NCBI GenBank assembly: GCA_002774055.1
Contig: PEZL01000014.1
Location: 1-15,042 of the forward strand
DNA from: Candidatus Tagabacteria bacterium CG09_land_8_20_14_0_10_41_14
GTDB lineage: Bacteria; Patescibacteriota; Minisyncoccia; JAHISW01; Tagabacteraceae
Direction: 5' to 3'
Length of the DNA stretch: 15,042 nucleotides
Position 1 is the first letter of the stretch. Every line of letters starts with the position of its first letter. Below the pieces are notes generated by a model, which did no database searches, was not told where the DNA came from, and was given only the letters and a program-made list of their open reading frames with translations. A program made the translations under genes and the position numbers. Positions 6,872 through 13,621 of this stretch are shown here, one piece after another.

Positions 6872-7715
6872 TCAACCCGAAGAACAACAAAAGAAAACCG
6901 AAGAGAAAACCGATCTTCACGCATTAAGAACATTCAAAAGCGACCTGTCCGAGACATTGAAAGAAGGAAAAATGTCCATAGCCGATATTTACTTAAAACA
7001 GAAAGAAATACCCCAAAATGGGAGAAAAACCGAATCTCAATATCTAAAAAGGGCTGCCCTCTTTTCTTTCATCGCTCTGGCAATGACCGCGGCCGGAGTT
7101 TTTATTTTTTTTCTTATCGCGGGAAACAACGGCGAAGAGCCTCAAAACGTTCAAGAGGCTCCGCCGGCCATTCTCATAAACGAACAGGAAATTATTCTGG
7201 AAGTGTCGGATAAAACGGATTTTGGAAATAAATTCTCTTTACTTTTTGAAAAAAGTTATAATGCCGGCAATCTTATTTATCTGCCCGTTAAAACAACCGG
7301 CGGAATCTATCTAACCTCAAAAGACTTTTTGAATCTCTTGGAATCAAACGCCCCCGGCCTGACAACTTCATTTATCACGGAAAAAATTCAGTTAAGCCTG
7401 CTAAATCTTCAAAGATTACACCCCATTTTAATTCTTGAAATTCAAAAAGGCCAATACGATAGCGCCTTTGCGGGCCTGTTGAGATGGGAGAAACAACTGC
7501 CGCAGGACCTGAACTTTATATTAAGCAAGGGTGAAACCCCTCCTCGCGCGGTTTTCTTTGAAGACAAACTGATAAAAAACCAAAGCGTCCGCGCTCTCAA
7601 GAAAGAGGGGGAAACAATAATGCTCTATTCGGTTTTTAACAAAAAATATATAATTATTACAGACGACGAAATAGCGTTTGAAGAAATAATAAAAAGAATC
7701 CAATATTATTTATAA
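6852..7715 (+). CDS. Single-pass membrane protein of unknown function
   Basis: I do not recognise a named family. From the ATG at 6852 the product has 287 residues: a charged cytoplasmic N-terminus (residues 1-66, with DLHALRTFKSDLSETL and MSIADIYLKQK, a pattern I associate with Patescibacteria membrane proteins), one membrane segment (about 68-90, ALFSFIALAMTAAGVFIFFL) and an outer domain of about 195 residues. An ATG at 6819 in the same frame would add 11 residues and overlap pnp further; 6852 is preferred for the shorter overlap. The outer domain mixes beta-like stretches (AILINEQEIILEV, NLIYLPVKTTGGIYL) and contains no cysteine. Translation is probably coupled to pnp. A link to RNA metabolism is not implied by its sequence, and a surface or pilus-related role is equally possible. 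Confidence 0.75.
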   Translation: MANQNTNQPEEQQKKTEEKTDLHALRTFKSDLSETLKEGKMSIADIYLKQKEIPQNGRKTESQYLKRAALFSFIALAMTAAGVFIFFLIAGNNGEEPQNVQEAPPAILINEQEIILEVSDKTDFGNKFSLLFEKSYNAGNLIYLPVKTTGGIYLTSKDFLNLLESNAPGLTTSFITEKIQLSLLNLQRLHPILILEIQKGQYDSAFAGLLRWEKQLPQDLNFILSKGETPPRAVFFEDKLIKNQSVRALKKEGETIMLYSVFNKKYIIITDDEIAFEEIIKRIQYYL

Positions 7716-7723
7716 ACAGATAT

Positions 7724-7783
7724 GCGAATAGCGCGAGCTCACTTCGTTCGCTCTATGCGAACACGCACATGCGAATATTCGCA
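7724..7783. repeat. Cluster of ATGCGAA repeats and small palindromes
   Basis: ATGCGAA occurs three times (7726, 7755 and 7769 region). GAGC/GCTC pairs around TCACTTCGTTC (7735-7753), and TGCGAATATTCGCA (7770-7783) is a perfect 14-bp palindrome. The cluster sits just upstream of the promoter of the DksA-like gene and could be its operator or a dispersed repeat. Confidence 0.6.
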
Positions 7784-7785
7784 AT

Positions 7786-7814
7786 TTGCATAATTGGCAT
7801 AAAATTCGTATATT
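7786..7814 (+). promoter_or_regulatory. Candidate promoter of the DksA-like gene, predicting a leaderless mRNA
   Basis: TTGCAT (7786-7791), a 17-nt spacer and TATATT (7809-7814) end 6 nt before the ATG at 7821. The predicted first transcribed base is at or next to the A of the start codon. No Shine-Dalgarno sequence exists in the gap. Confidence 0.6.
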
Positions 7815-7820
7815 AGCATT

Positions 7821-8174
7821 ATGAACATAGAATATTTCAAAAATAAATTAGAAGAAGAAAAAACAAATCTGGAAAAACATCTTTCAAGAATAGCGCGCCA
7901 AAATCCGAAAGACCCCGAAGACTGGCAAACCAATCCCGAAAACCTAAATATAATGAATTCGGATCCAAACGAACAAGCCGATGTCTTTGAGGAATCGGCC
8001 AGCAAAGAAGCAGTAGAAAAAGAGATAGAAGACAGATTAAACGAGATAAAATCCGCGCTTCGAAAAATTGAAGACGGCACTTACGGCATCTGTGAAAAAG
8101 GCGGCTGTAAAATAGAAAAAAAACGACTGGAGGTAAACCCGGCAGCCACAACCTGTATTGAACACGCTCATTAA
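7821..8174 (+). CDS. DksA/TraR-family zinc-finger protein
   Basis: DksA-type proteins enter the secondary channel of RNA polymerase and alter initiation. The 117-residue product has the expected two parts: a long charged helical hairpin (about residues 1-83) with a DPNEQADVFEE segment (about 48-58) where DksA-like proteins carry their acidic tip region, and a C-terminal zinc-finger region beginning GTYGICEKGGC. The metal-binding pattern is unusual: Cys91-x4-Cys96, then Cys112-x2-His115 after the conserved RLEVNPAATTC stretch, rather than the classical C-x2-C with C-x2-C. It may still bind zinc. It stands alone, preceded by its own promoter and followed by comM in the same direction. Whether it acts as a true DksA cannot be told. 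Confidence 0.88.
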   Translation: MNIEYFKNKLEEEKTNLEKHLSRIARQNPKDPEDWQTNPENLNIMNSDPNEQADVFEESASKEAVEKEIEDRLNEIKSALRKIEDGTYGICEKGGCKIEKKRLEVNPAATTCIEHAH

Positions 8175-8184
8175 AAAGATCGCG

Positions 8185-8213
8185 TTGCATTCTCTTTTCT
8201 AACCTGCTTTAAT
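8185..8213 (+). promoter_or_regulatory. Candidate promoter of comM, predicting a leaderless mRNA
   Basis: TTGCAT (8185-8190), a 17-nt spacer and TTTAAT (8208-8213) end 7 nt before the ATG at 8221. It has the same -35 box and geometry as the promoter of the DksA-like gene just upstream. Confidence 0.55.
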
Positions 8214-8220
8214 ATTCTCA

Positions 8221-9741
8221 ATGGCCATAAAAGTTCATTCCGGACAAGTTCTTGGACTTAACGGAGAAATCATAGATGTAGAAATAGATCTTGCTCAAGG
8301 CCTGCATCATTTTTCCATTGTCGGCTTGCCGGACAAAGCCGTGGAGGAATCAAAAGACAGAATCTCGGCCGCCATAAAAAACAGCGGCCTTGAATCTCCG
8401 CGCAAGGGAAACAAAAGAATCACCGTATCATTGGCGCCGGCCAACATTAAAAAAGAAGGACCGGTTTTTGATTTAGCCATCGCGCTTTCTTTTCTTCTAG
8501 CTTCAGGGCAGACAAATTTTTCAACAGAAAACAAAATATTTTTAGGAGAACTGGGGCTGGACGGCGAAATACACCCCATAAAAGGCGCCCTGAATTTGGC
8601 AAAAATTGCCAAGGAAAACAATTTTAAAGAAATTTACCTGCCCAAACAAAACGCCGAAGAAGCCGCTCTCATGCGAGGTATAAGCATTTATGGGACAAAC
8701 TCGCTGGGTGAATTGTTGCGGCATCTGCAAAAAGAAGAGTTAATCAAACAACAGCCCGAAACTGCTGTTCGTTTTGAAAACAACTTAAAACACCTGCTGG
8801 ATTTTTCCGACATTAAGGGGCAAGAAACTGCCAAAAGAGGGCTGGAAATTGCCGCCGCCGGAGGACACAATGTTTCCATGACCGGACCGCCTGGCACCGG
8901 AAAAACAATGTTGGCCAAAGCATTCACCTCCATACTTCCTCCGCTTTCTTTTGAAGAATCACTGGAAACCACATCAATACACAGTGTGGCCGGTGTTTTG
9001 GAAGGAGCATACATGACTTCACGGCCGCTGCGCTCGCCTCACCATACCTCCTCTTATGTCGCTTTGGTGGGCGGCGGCGCCTGGCCCAAACCCGGAGAAA
9101 TTACACTTGCCCACCGCGGAGTTCTTTTTTTAGACGAATTTCCTCTTTTTGAACGCCGAGTATTGGAATCTTTAAGGCAGCCAATAGAAGACGGAGTGGT
9201 AACCATTTCCAGAGCCCGCAGTACCATTCGCTTTCCTGCCAGATTTATTTTGCTATGCGCCATGAATCCATGCCCTTGCGGCAATCTTGGCTCAGCAACA
9301 AAGGAATGCAAATGTTCACAGGCTGACCTTCTGCGCTACCAAAGAAAAGTTTCCGGCCCCATCATAGACAGAATTGATTTGTGGTTAAACGTGCCGCAGG
9401 TGGAAATCAAAAAACTTTCCGACGATAAAATCACATCAGAAAGTTCGGCTGAAATTCAAAAAAGAATTATAAAAGCCAGAAAAATTCAGGAAGAACGATT
9501 CCGCGACCGACCGATTTTAACCAATGCCGAAATGGGCGTAAAAGAATTGAGAGAATTCGCGCCATTACCCGCCGATGTCAGAAATATTTTAGACCAAGCG
9601 GCGCAAAAAATGGATTTATCCGCGCGCGCCTATCACCGCGTAATAAAATTGGCCCGCACCATCGCGGACCTTGAGGAAAATGAAAATATCTCGGAAAACC
9701 ATATTTTTGAAGCGTTGCAGTACAGGCCGAAACAAAATTAA
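8221..9741 (+). CDS. comM: ComM/YifB family Mg-chelatase-like AAA+ ATPase
   Basis: ComM is a hexameric DNA helicase that promotes branch migration when incoming DNA is recombined during natural transformation. The 506-residue protein is full length. It has an N-terminal ChlI/Lon-protease-like fold (about residues 1-165, with GLPDKAVEESKDRI and RITVSLAPANIKKEGPVFDLAIA), then the AAA+ Mg-chelatase domain with Walker A GPPGTGKT (222-229), Walker B LFLDE (302-306) and the family signature AMNPCPCG (347-354). A cysteine group (Cys351, 353, 363, 365) may bind metal. The IIDRIDLWL stretch (381-389) and a C-terminal helical lid complete the protein. It lies 46 nt after the DksA-like gene. The gene implies DNA uptake or recombination capacity, but no uptake machinery is in the window. 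Confidence 0.95.
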   Translation: MAIKVHSGQVLGLNGEIIDVEIDLAQGLHHFSIVGLPDKAVEESKDRISAAIKNSGLESPRKGNKRITVSLAPANIKKEGPVFDLAIALSFLLASGQTNFSTENKIFLGELGLDGEIHPIKGALNLAKIAKENNFKEIYLPKQNAEEAALMRGISIYGTNSLGELLRHLQKEELIKQQPETAVRFENNLKHLLDFSDIKGQETAKRGLEIAAAGGHNVSMTGPPGTGKTMLAKAFTSILPPLSFEESLETTSIHSVAGVLEGAYMTSRPLRSPHHTSSYVALVGGGAWPKPGEITLAHRGVLFLDEFPLFERRVLESLRQPIEDGVVTISRARSTIRFPARFILLCAMNPCPCGNLGSATKECKCSQADLLRYQRKVSGPIIDRIDLWLNVPQVEIKKLSDDKITSESSAEIQKRIIKARKIQEERFRDRPILTNAEMGVKELREFAPLPADVRNILDQAAQKMDLSARAYHRVIKLARTIADLEENENISENHIFEALQYRPKQN

Positions 9742-9973
9742 TCTAACTTTCTCTTTTTCGCTCGCCCAAGACTCCGTCACACAACTATGACGATCGCCAA
9801 GTTATGTGACAAAATTTGATTGGTCGGTCAAACTAAAATTACTATTACAATACATTATCAGTAAATTAAAACTCCGAGAGTCTAAAATTGGGCGGCATTA
9901 TATATAACATTTGCAAAAAACAAGATTTCTTATAAAATTAAGGTGGTGAATTAATATTAAACTAAGTTTTATT
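9742..9973. other. 232-bp gene-free spacer with an imperfect hairpin
   Basis: No credible ORF lies here. The main structure is GTCACACAACT (9776-9786) facing AGTTATGTGAC (9800-9810), with 10 of 11 bases paired around a 13-nt loop containing CGATCG. TTTGA/TCAAA bracket TTGGTCGG shortly after. Neither is followed by a T-run, so a terminator for comM is not established. A candidate promoter for the next gene closes the region. Confidence 0.5.
9911..9938 (+). promoter_or_regulatory. Candidate promoter of the small coiled-coil protein gene
   Basis: TTGCAA (9911-9916), a 16-nt spacer and TAAAAT (9933-9938) resemble the boxes of the other promoters here, but the ATG is 35 nt further on. AAGGTGG (9940-9946) is Shine-Dalgarno-like yet lies too far from the ATG to serve it obviously. 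Confidence 0.45.
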
Positions 9974-10351
9974 ATGTCCAATTTTGAACAGCCGCCGCGA
10001 AAAACTCCGGAGCAAATTGAGAAAGAAGAAGAAGCAAAATACGAAGAAGAAAAAGAAAGAGGTTTTAAAATTGTTTCGGAAAGAAAAATAAGCCCGGAAT
10101 TGGAACAGGAAACAAAAGAATTTCTAAGGGAAAAAGAACGAGAAAAAAGCGCTAAAAAAACCGAAGAAAAACAAAAAAGACAAGCTGAACTGAAAGAAAA
10201 AGTTGTCCGCGCGGCCAAAAAGACAGGCAAATATGCCGGCTTAGGAGCCGGTGTAGCGGCCGGCGGTATTATAGCGGGAATCTGGTTATTTTTTAGAGAA
10301 GTCAAAAATAATATCAAAGACTTCTGGGAAAAAGTTGTTAAAAAAATCTAA
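9974..10351 (+). CDS. Small charged coiled-coil protein with a C-terminal membrane segment
   Basis: Not a family I recognise. The 125-residue product is almost entirely Glu/Lys/Arg helix over residues 1-80 (EQIEKEEEAKYEEEKERGFK, REKEREKSAKKTEEKQKRQ), followed by one glycine/alanine-rich hydrophobic segment (about 86-107, GKYAGLGAGVAAGGIIAGIWLFF) and a short basic tail (NNIKDFWEKVVKKI). This fits a cytoplasmic coiled coil anchored near its C-terminus, perhaps a spacer or assembly factor at the membrane. A long frame on the opposite strand (9898-10317) is serine/phenylalanine-rich, as expected for the complement of Lys/Glu codons, and is rejected. The gene is convergent with the LysM/M23 peptidase gene, with 3 nt between the stops. 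Confidence 0.65.
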   Translation: MSNFEQPPRKTPEQIEKEEEAKYEEEKERGFKIVSERKISPELEQETKEFLREKEREKSAKKTEEKQKRQAELKEKVVRAAKKTGKYAGLGAGVAAGGIIAGIWLFFREVKNNIKDFWEKVVKKI

Positions 10352-10354
10352 CAG

Positions 10355-11362
10355 CTAAAACGGCTGCATGGCTCCGCGGATTTCAAAGTGAACATGACAG
10401 CCCGTAGAATTTCCTGTACTGCCTTCGTATCCTATCACCTGACCCTGCACCACGTGCCAGCCAACGCTGACTATATTTTTACTCAAATGCGCGTAAAGAG
10501 TTTGCGTACCGTTAGAATGGGAAATAACGATATAATTTCCGTAACCGCCGTTCCAGCCATATGAACGGCTGATAATTACATCGCCTGAGGCAGAAGCAAA
10601 AATCGGCGCTCCGCAATAACTGGCCAAATCAACAGCATTATAACCATGAAGTCCATGCGGATTGGAAGCCGTGACGCGAGTGTTTACCCCGCCTTCAATC
10701 GGCCTCATATAATAACCGACGTAACTAGGCCCGCCTGTGCCGCGCGCGGGATTAGAGCGTCCGCTGTAAACCGGCGTGTAAGACGCCTCGCCGTCAGGAA
10801 TTATAATTTCTTCTCCAACAACCAAATCATCGGCAGAGGCCAAATCATTATACCGAAGTATCTCTTCCGTATCACCCTTATATTTTTTGGCAATTGAAGA
10901 AAGCGTATCTCCTTTCTCCACGGTATATTTTACCCCGGTAACGGGCAAAATAATCAAAGTCTGGCCTGTTTGTATTAAATCCCCGCTCCTGAGAGCGTTG
11001 GCCCAAACAATCGTATTCACGCTCACGTTAAACATGCCGGCGATTTGTGAAAGACTATCCCCTTCTCTTACCACGTAAACACTGATGCGAACGGAATTGG
11101 CCGCGCCTTCTCCTATGTCGGCCACACTGCCCAGCGGTCCTGTATCCGGCAAGAGAGCATTATTATTCATCACGCTGATGCCTCCGCCGCCCTGACCTGC
11201 GGCCGGATTGGAATTCAAAACAGACTGAAGCAGCAAGACAGTCTGGGAATTTTTTACTACTTCAATTTTTTCTTCCCTGCCGCCATTCCCCAATATTTTA
11301 TTCAAAAAAGAAAAAAAACCTGCCTCGGCAACAGAGACAGAACATACCGCGAAAACACCCAT
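10355..11362 (-). CDS. LysM and M23 domain cell-wall peptidase (start probably further upstream)
   Basis: Secreted peptidoglycan-binding endopeptidase. Counting from the ATG at 11362 (335 residues): LysM repeats at about 94-139 (YVVREGDSLSQIAGMF) and 144-188 (YTVEKGDTLSSIAKKY), then an M23 zinc peptidase domain at about 236-328 with His239...Asp245 (LHGYNAVDL), LYAHL (His292) and HVHFE (His323, His325). This ATG splits a signal peptide: the open frame continues upstream with KITRALNRRLFIYTFLV, supplying the basic and hydrophobic parts before MGVFAVCSVSVAEAG. No ATG, GTG or TTG exists in frame upstream. A strong GGAGG lies at 11470-11466, near in-frame CTG (11461) and ATT (11455), so a rare start codon is likely. 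The coordinates given are the conservative ones. Confidence 0.92.
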   Translation of the reverse strand: MGVFAVCSVSVAEAGFFSFLNKILGNGGREEKIEVVKNSQTVLLLQSVLNSNPAAGQGGGGISVMNNNALLPDTGPLGSVADIGEGAANSVRISVYVVREGDSLSQIAGMFNVSVNTIVWANALRSGDLIQTGQTLIILPVTGVKYTVEKGDTLSSIAKKYKGDTEEILRYNDLASADDLVVGEEIIIPDGEASYTPVYSGRSNPARGTGGPSYVGYYMRPIEGGVNTRVTASNPHGLHGYNAVDLASYCGAPIFASASGDVIISRSYGWNGGYGNYIVISHSNGTQTLYAHLSKNIVSVGWHVVQGQVIGYEGSTGNSTGCHVHFEIRGAMQPF

Positions 11363-11465
11363 GACAAGAAAGGTGTATATAAAAAGTCTTCTATTAAGAG
11401 CCCGGGTAATTTTTCCAAATGGGCTTTGTAAGTTTCCTAAAATAAGCCTTAAAATTAGCAGTTTT

Positions 11466-11509
11466 CCTCCACGATTTCTTAATTTTACTGGCAGAGACTA
11501 AAAAGTCAA
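11466..11509 (-). promoter_or_regulatory. Candidate promoter and Shine-Dalgarno of the LysM/M23 gene
   Basis: On the minus strand TTGACT (11509-11504), a 16-nt spacer and TAAAAT (11487-11482) form a good promoter with a start near 11475. GGAGG at 11470-11466 is the strongest Shine-Dalgarno sequence in the window. It sits 4 nt before an in-frame CTG and 10 nt before an in-frame ATT, supporting a start about 31-33 codons upstream of the first ATG. Confidence 0.55.
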
Positions 11510-11516
11510 CAACTTT

Positions 11517-11525
11517 TTATCCACA
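11517..11525 (+). promoter_or_regulatory. Perfect DnaA-box sequence in the divergent spacer
   Basis: TTATCCACA matches the consensus DnaA box exactly. It lies between the divergent promoters of the LysM/M23 gene and uvrD. Only one copy is present, so it is not an origin by itself; it may be a DnaA regulatory site or chance. Confidence 0.35.
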
Positions 11526-11560
11526 TATTAAAACACCCCGATTTTCTCAAAAAATCAAGG

Positions 11561-11589
11561 TTAATTTGGCATTTTACGGAATATATATT
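11561..11589 (+). promoter_or_regulatory. Candidate uvrD promoter with very short leader
   Basis: TATATT (11584-11589) is a good -10 box; 17 nt upstream lies the weak TTAATT (11561-11566). Transcription would begin near 11596, between the possible GTG (11595) and ATG (11601) starts. No Shine-Dalgarno sequence is present. Confidence 0.4.
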
Positions 11590-11600
11590 AATCTGTGAAC

Positions 11601-13508
11601 ATGGATAATATTCTAAAAGGATTGAACGAACCACAAAAAGAAGCCGTACTCCACACCCGCGGGCCGCTTCTGGTGGTGGCCGGCGCCGGCGCGGGAAAAA
11701 CAAAAATCATCACCCACCGCGTTGCCAATCTTATAAAAACCGGAGTAAAACCGGAAAACATTTTGGCGGTTACTTTTACCAACAAAGCGGCGGGTGAAAT
11801 GAAATCCCGAATTTCCCAACTATTGAAGTTGAACCTGCCTACCGGACAGGCAGGCTTCAATAGTTCAACCCCTACGGTTGGGACCTTTCATTCCATTTGC
11901 GCCAGAATCCTTAGAGAAAACGCGCGGCATATTGCCCGGCCAAGAGATTTTTCCATCTTAAACAAGGAAGATTCATTAAAAATTATTAAAAAATGCTTCA
12001 AAGAACTCGGCGTAAACCCAAAACAATTCAATCCAGCCAAGGTTCAAAATATAATCTCCAAACAAAAGTCCAACCTGATTAAACCCGACGAATTCATGTC
12101 CGAAGACAGAGAAAACTTTTTTCCAAAAACAATATCCGCTCTATGGCAGGAGTATGAAAAACAACTGCACAAACAAAAGGCGCTGGACTTTGACGACCTT
12201 ATAGCAAAAACGGTCTTCCTTTTCCAAAAAAAACCGGAGATACTCGGAAGATACGAAAAAAAATGGACTCATTTTTTAGTGGACGAATATCAGGACACCA
12301 ACTACGCGCAGTATATTCTCACCAAGCTTTTGGCGCGAAAAAACAAAAACATCTGCGTTGTGGGAGACGAAGACCAGAGTATTTATAAATTCCGTGGGGC
12401 AGATTTTGGCAATATTTTAAATTTTGAAAAAGACTGGCTCAACACAAAAGTGGTGATGCTTGAACAAAATTACCGCTCCACACAAAACATATTAAAAACC
12501 GCCAACGCCGTAATCAGCCGAAACAAACTGCGCAAACCCAAAAATCTTTTTTCCGAAACAGAAGATGGCGAAGGCCTGACAATTTTTGACGGGCTGAACG
12601 AAAAAGAAGAAGCCGAATTTGTGGCACAGGCAAGCGAAAACCTCATTCAAAAAGGGCTAAAACCTCAAGAAATAGCCGTTTTATACCGCGCCAACTTCCA
12701 GTCCAGGGCCGTTGAAGAATCACTCCTAAACCGCGGCCTGCCCTATCAGGTGATAGGCACGAAGTTTTTTGAAAGAAAAGAAGTAAAAGACATCATCGCC
12801 TATTTAAAAGCGGCGGTAAATCCGCAAGACAACCTAAGCCTTGAAAGAATAATCAACGAACCGCCAAGAGGAATCGGCAGAGCCAGCCTTATAAATTACA
12901 TCTCGGAACGGGATATGGCCCCTGATAAAAAAAACAAAGTAGAAAACTTCTTTAATCTTTTGGCAAAAACAAAAAAAATAATTGCGGAAAAAACTCTTCA
13001 CGAATCCATCGCCTGGCTCATTAAAGAAAGCGGATACAAAAATCATCTGGACGACGGCGCGGAAGAAGGAATAACAAGGATGGAAAACCTGAAAGAATTG
13101 ACGGCATTGAGCGTAAAATACGATTCCGCCGAGAAATTCTTGGAGGACATAGCTTTGTTGACCGACCAGGATACGATGGAAGAAAACAAAAAAGGCATTC
13201 GTCTTATGACCGTTCATGCCGCCAAAGGACTTGAATTCTCTTGTGTTTTTATAACCGGCCTTGAAGAAGGACTCTTTCCCTTCAGTAAACCGGGGCAGAC
13301 ACCGGAAGACGAGGAAGAAGAAAGAAGGCTTTTTTACGTGGCGCTGACAAGGGCGAAAAAACAAATCTTTTTGTCTTTCAGCCGCAGCCGCAGTTTTTTT
13401 GGAGGGAAACAGATGAACAAACCATCAAGATTCCTAAACGACATTCCCGAAGAACTGTTCAAAAAGGACACCGAAGAATTGCCAACCACAAATTATCTGG
13501 AAATATAA
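11601..13508 (+). CDS. uvrD: UvrD/PcrA-type superfamily 1A DNA helicase
   Basis: ATP-driven 3'-5' helicase of nucleotide-excision and mismatch repair and replication restart. All SF1A motifs are present (numbering from GTG 11595): Walker A GAGAGKT (30-36), TFTNKAA (60-66), VGTFHS (95-100), Walker B VDEYQDT (about 229-235), GDEDQSIYKFRGA, QNYRST (about 290), TVHAAKGLEF (about 538-547) and VALTRAKK. ATG at 11601 gives the familiar beginning MDNILKGLNEPQKEAV; GTG at 11595 would add two residues. At about 636 residues it is shorter than typical PcrA or UvrD (about 720), lacking most of the C-terminal tail that carries protein-interaction elements. A palindromic insertion (KLNLPTGQAGFNSSTP, about 78-93) fills the loop between KSRISQLL and VGTFHS. 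Its stop codon ends inside a 24-bp inverted repeat. Confidence 0.95.
   Translation: MDNILKGLNEPQKEAVLHTRGPLLVVAGAGAGKTKIITHRVANLIKTGVKPENILAVTFTNKAAGEMKSRISQLLKLNLPTGQAGFNSSTPTVGTFHSICARILRENARHIARPRDFSILNKEDSLKIIKKCFKELGVNPKQFNPAKVQNIISKQKSNLIKPDEFMSEDRENFFPKTISALWQEYEKQLHKQKALDFDDLIAKTVFLFQKKPEILGRYEKKWTHFLVDEYQDTNYAQYILTKLLARKNKNICVVGDEDQSIYKFRGADFGNILNFEKDWLNTKVVMLEQNYRSTQNILKTANAVISRNKLRKPKNLFSETEDGEGLTIFDGLNEKEEAEFVAQASENLIQKGLKPQEIAVLYRANFQSRAVEESLLNRGLPYQVIGTKFFERKEVKDIIAYLKAAVNPQDNLSLERIINEPPRGIGRASLINYISERDMAPDKKNKVENFFNLLAKTKKIIAEKTLHESIAWLIKESGYKNHLDDGAEEGITRMENLKELTALSVKYDSAEKFLEDIALLTDQDTMEENKKGIRLMTVHAAKGLEFSCVFITGLEEGLFPFSKPGQTPEDEEEERRLFYVALTRAKKQIFLSFSRSRSFFGGKQMNKPSRFLNDIPEELFKKDTEELPTTNYLEI
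11818..11865. repeat. Nested inverted repeat inserted in frame in uvrD
   Basis: Outer arms AACTATTGAAG (11818-11828) and CTTCAATAGTT (11855-11865) are perfectly complementary. Inside, CCTGCCT (11834-11840) pairs with AGGCAGG (11848-11854) around ACCGGAC. The encoded peptide is LKLNLPTGQAGFNSS, in a loop where related helicases have only a few residues. Confidence 0.85.
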
Positions 13509-13566
13509 AATATTAAACCAAAATTTTTATCCAATCCCTTTCTTTTTTCTTTATTTCACATTCTTC

Positions 13567-13596
13567 TTGATAAAAAGGTGTTTCTTTTTTTATAAT
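13567..13596 (+). promoter_or_regulatory. Candidate rsmA promoter P1
   Basis: TTGATA (13567-13572), an 18-nt spacer and a perfect TATAAT (13591-13596) make one of the better promoter matches in the window. The transcript would start near 13603 and carry a leader of about 60 nt that includes the right arm of the inverted repeat and a GCCTAGGC palindrome. Confidence 0.6.
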
Positions 13597-13621
13597 TTGA
13601 GTGTGCCTAGGCGGGGTCTTT

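Noticed and set aside
7837..8190. 117-codon minus-strand frame opposite the DksA-like gene
   Set aside because: It is the same length and position as the real gene but lacks motifs and is leucine/phenylalanine-rich shadow sequence.
9838..9865. A dif-like 28-bp site (11-6-11 arrangement, right arm TTATCAGTAAA)
   Set aside because: The arms are only partly complementary and match known dif arms over a few bases. The Xer gene is 6 kb away, which neither supports nor excludes it. GC-skew analysis of the whole chromosome would be needed.
9898..10317. 139-codon frame on the minus strand opposite the small coiled-coil gene
   Set aside because: Its serine/phenylalanine/leucine-rich composition is what complementing Lys/Glu codons produces, and it shows no domain.
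11517..11600. Replication origin in the LysM/M23-uvrD spacer
   Set aside because: Only one DnaA box is present, the AT-rich stretch is short, and neither dnaA nor dnaN is nearby.
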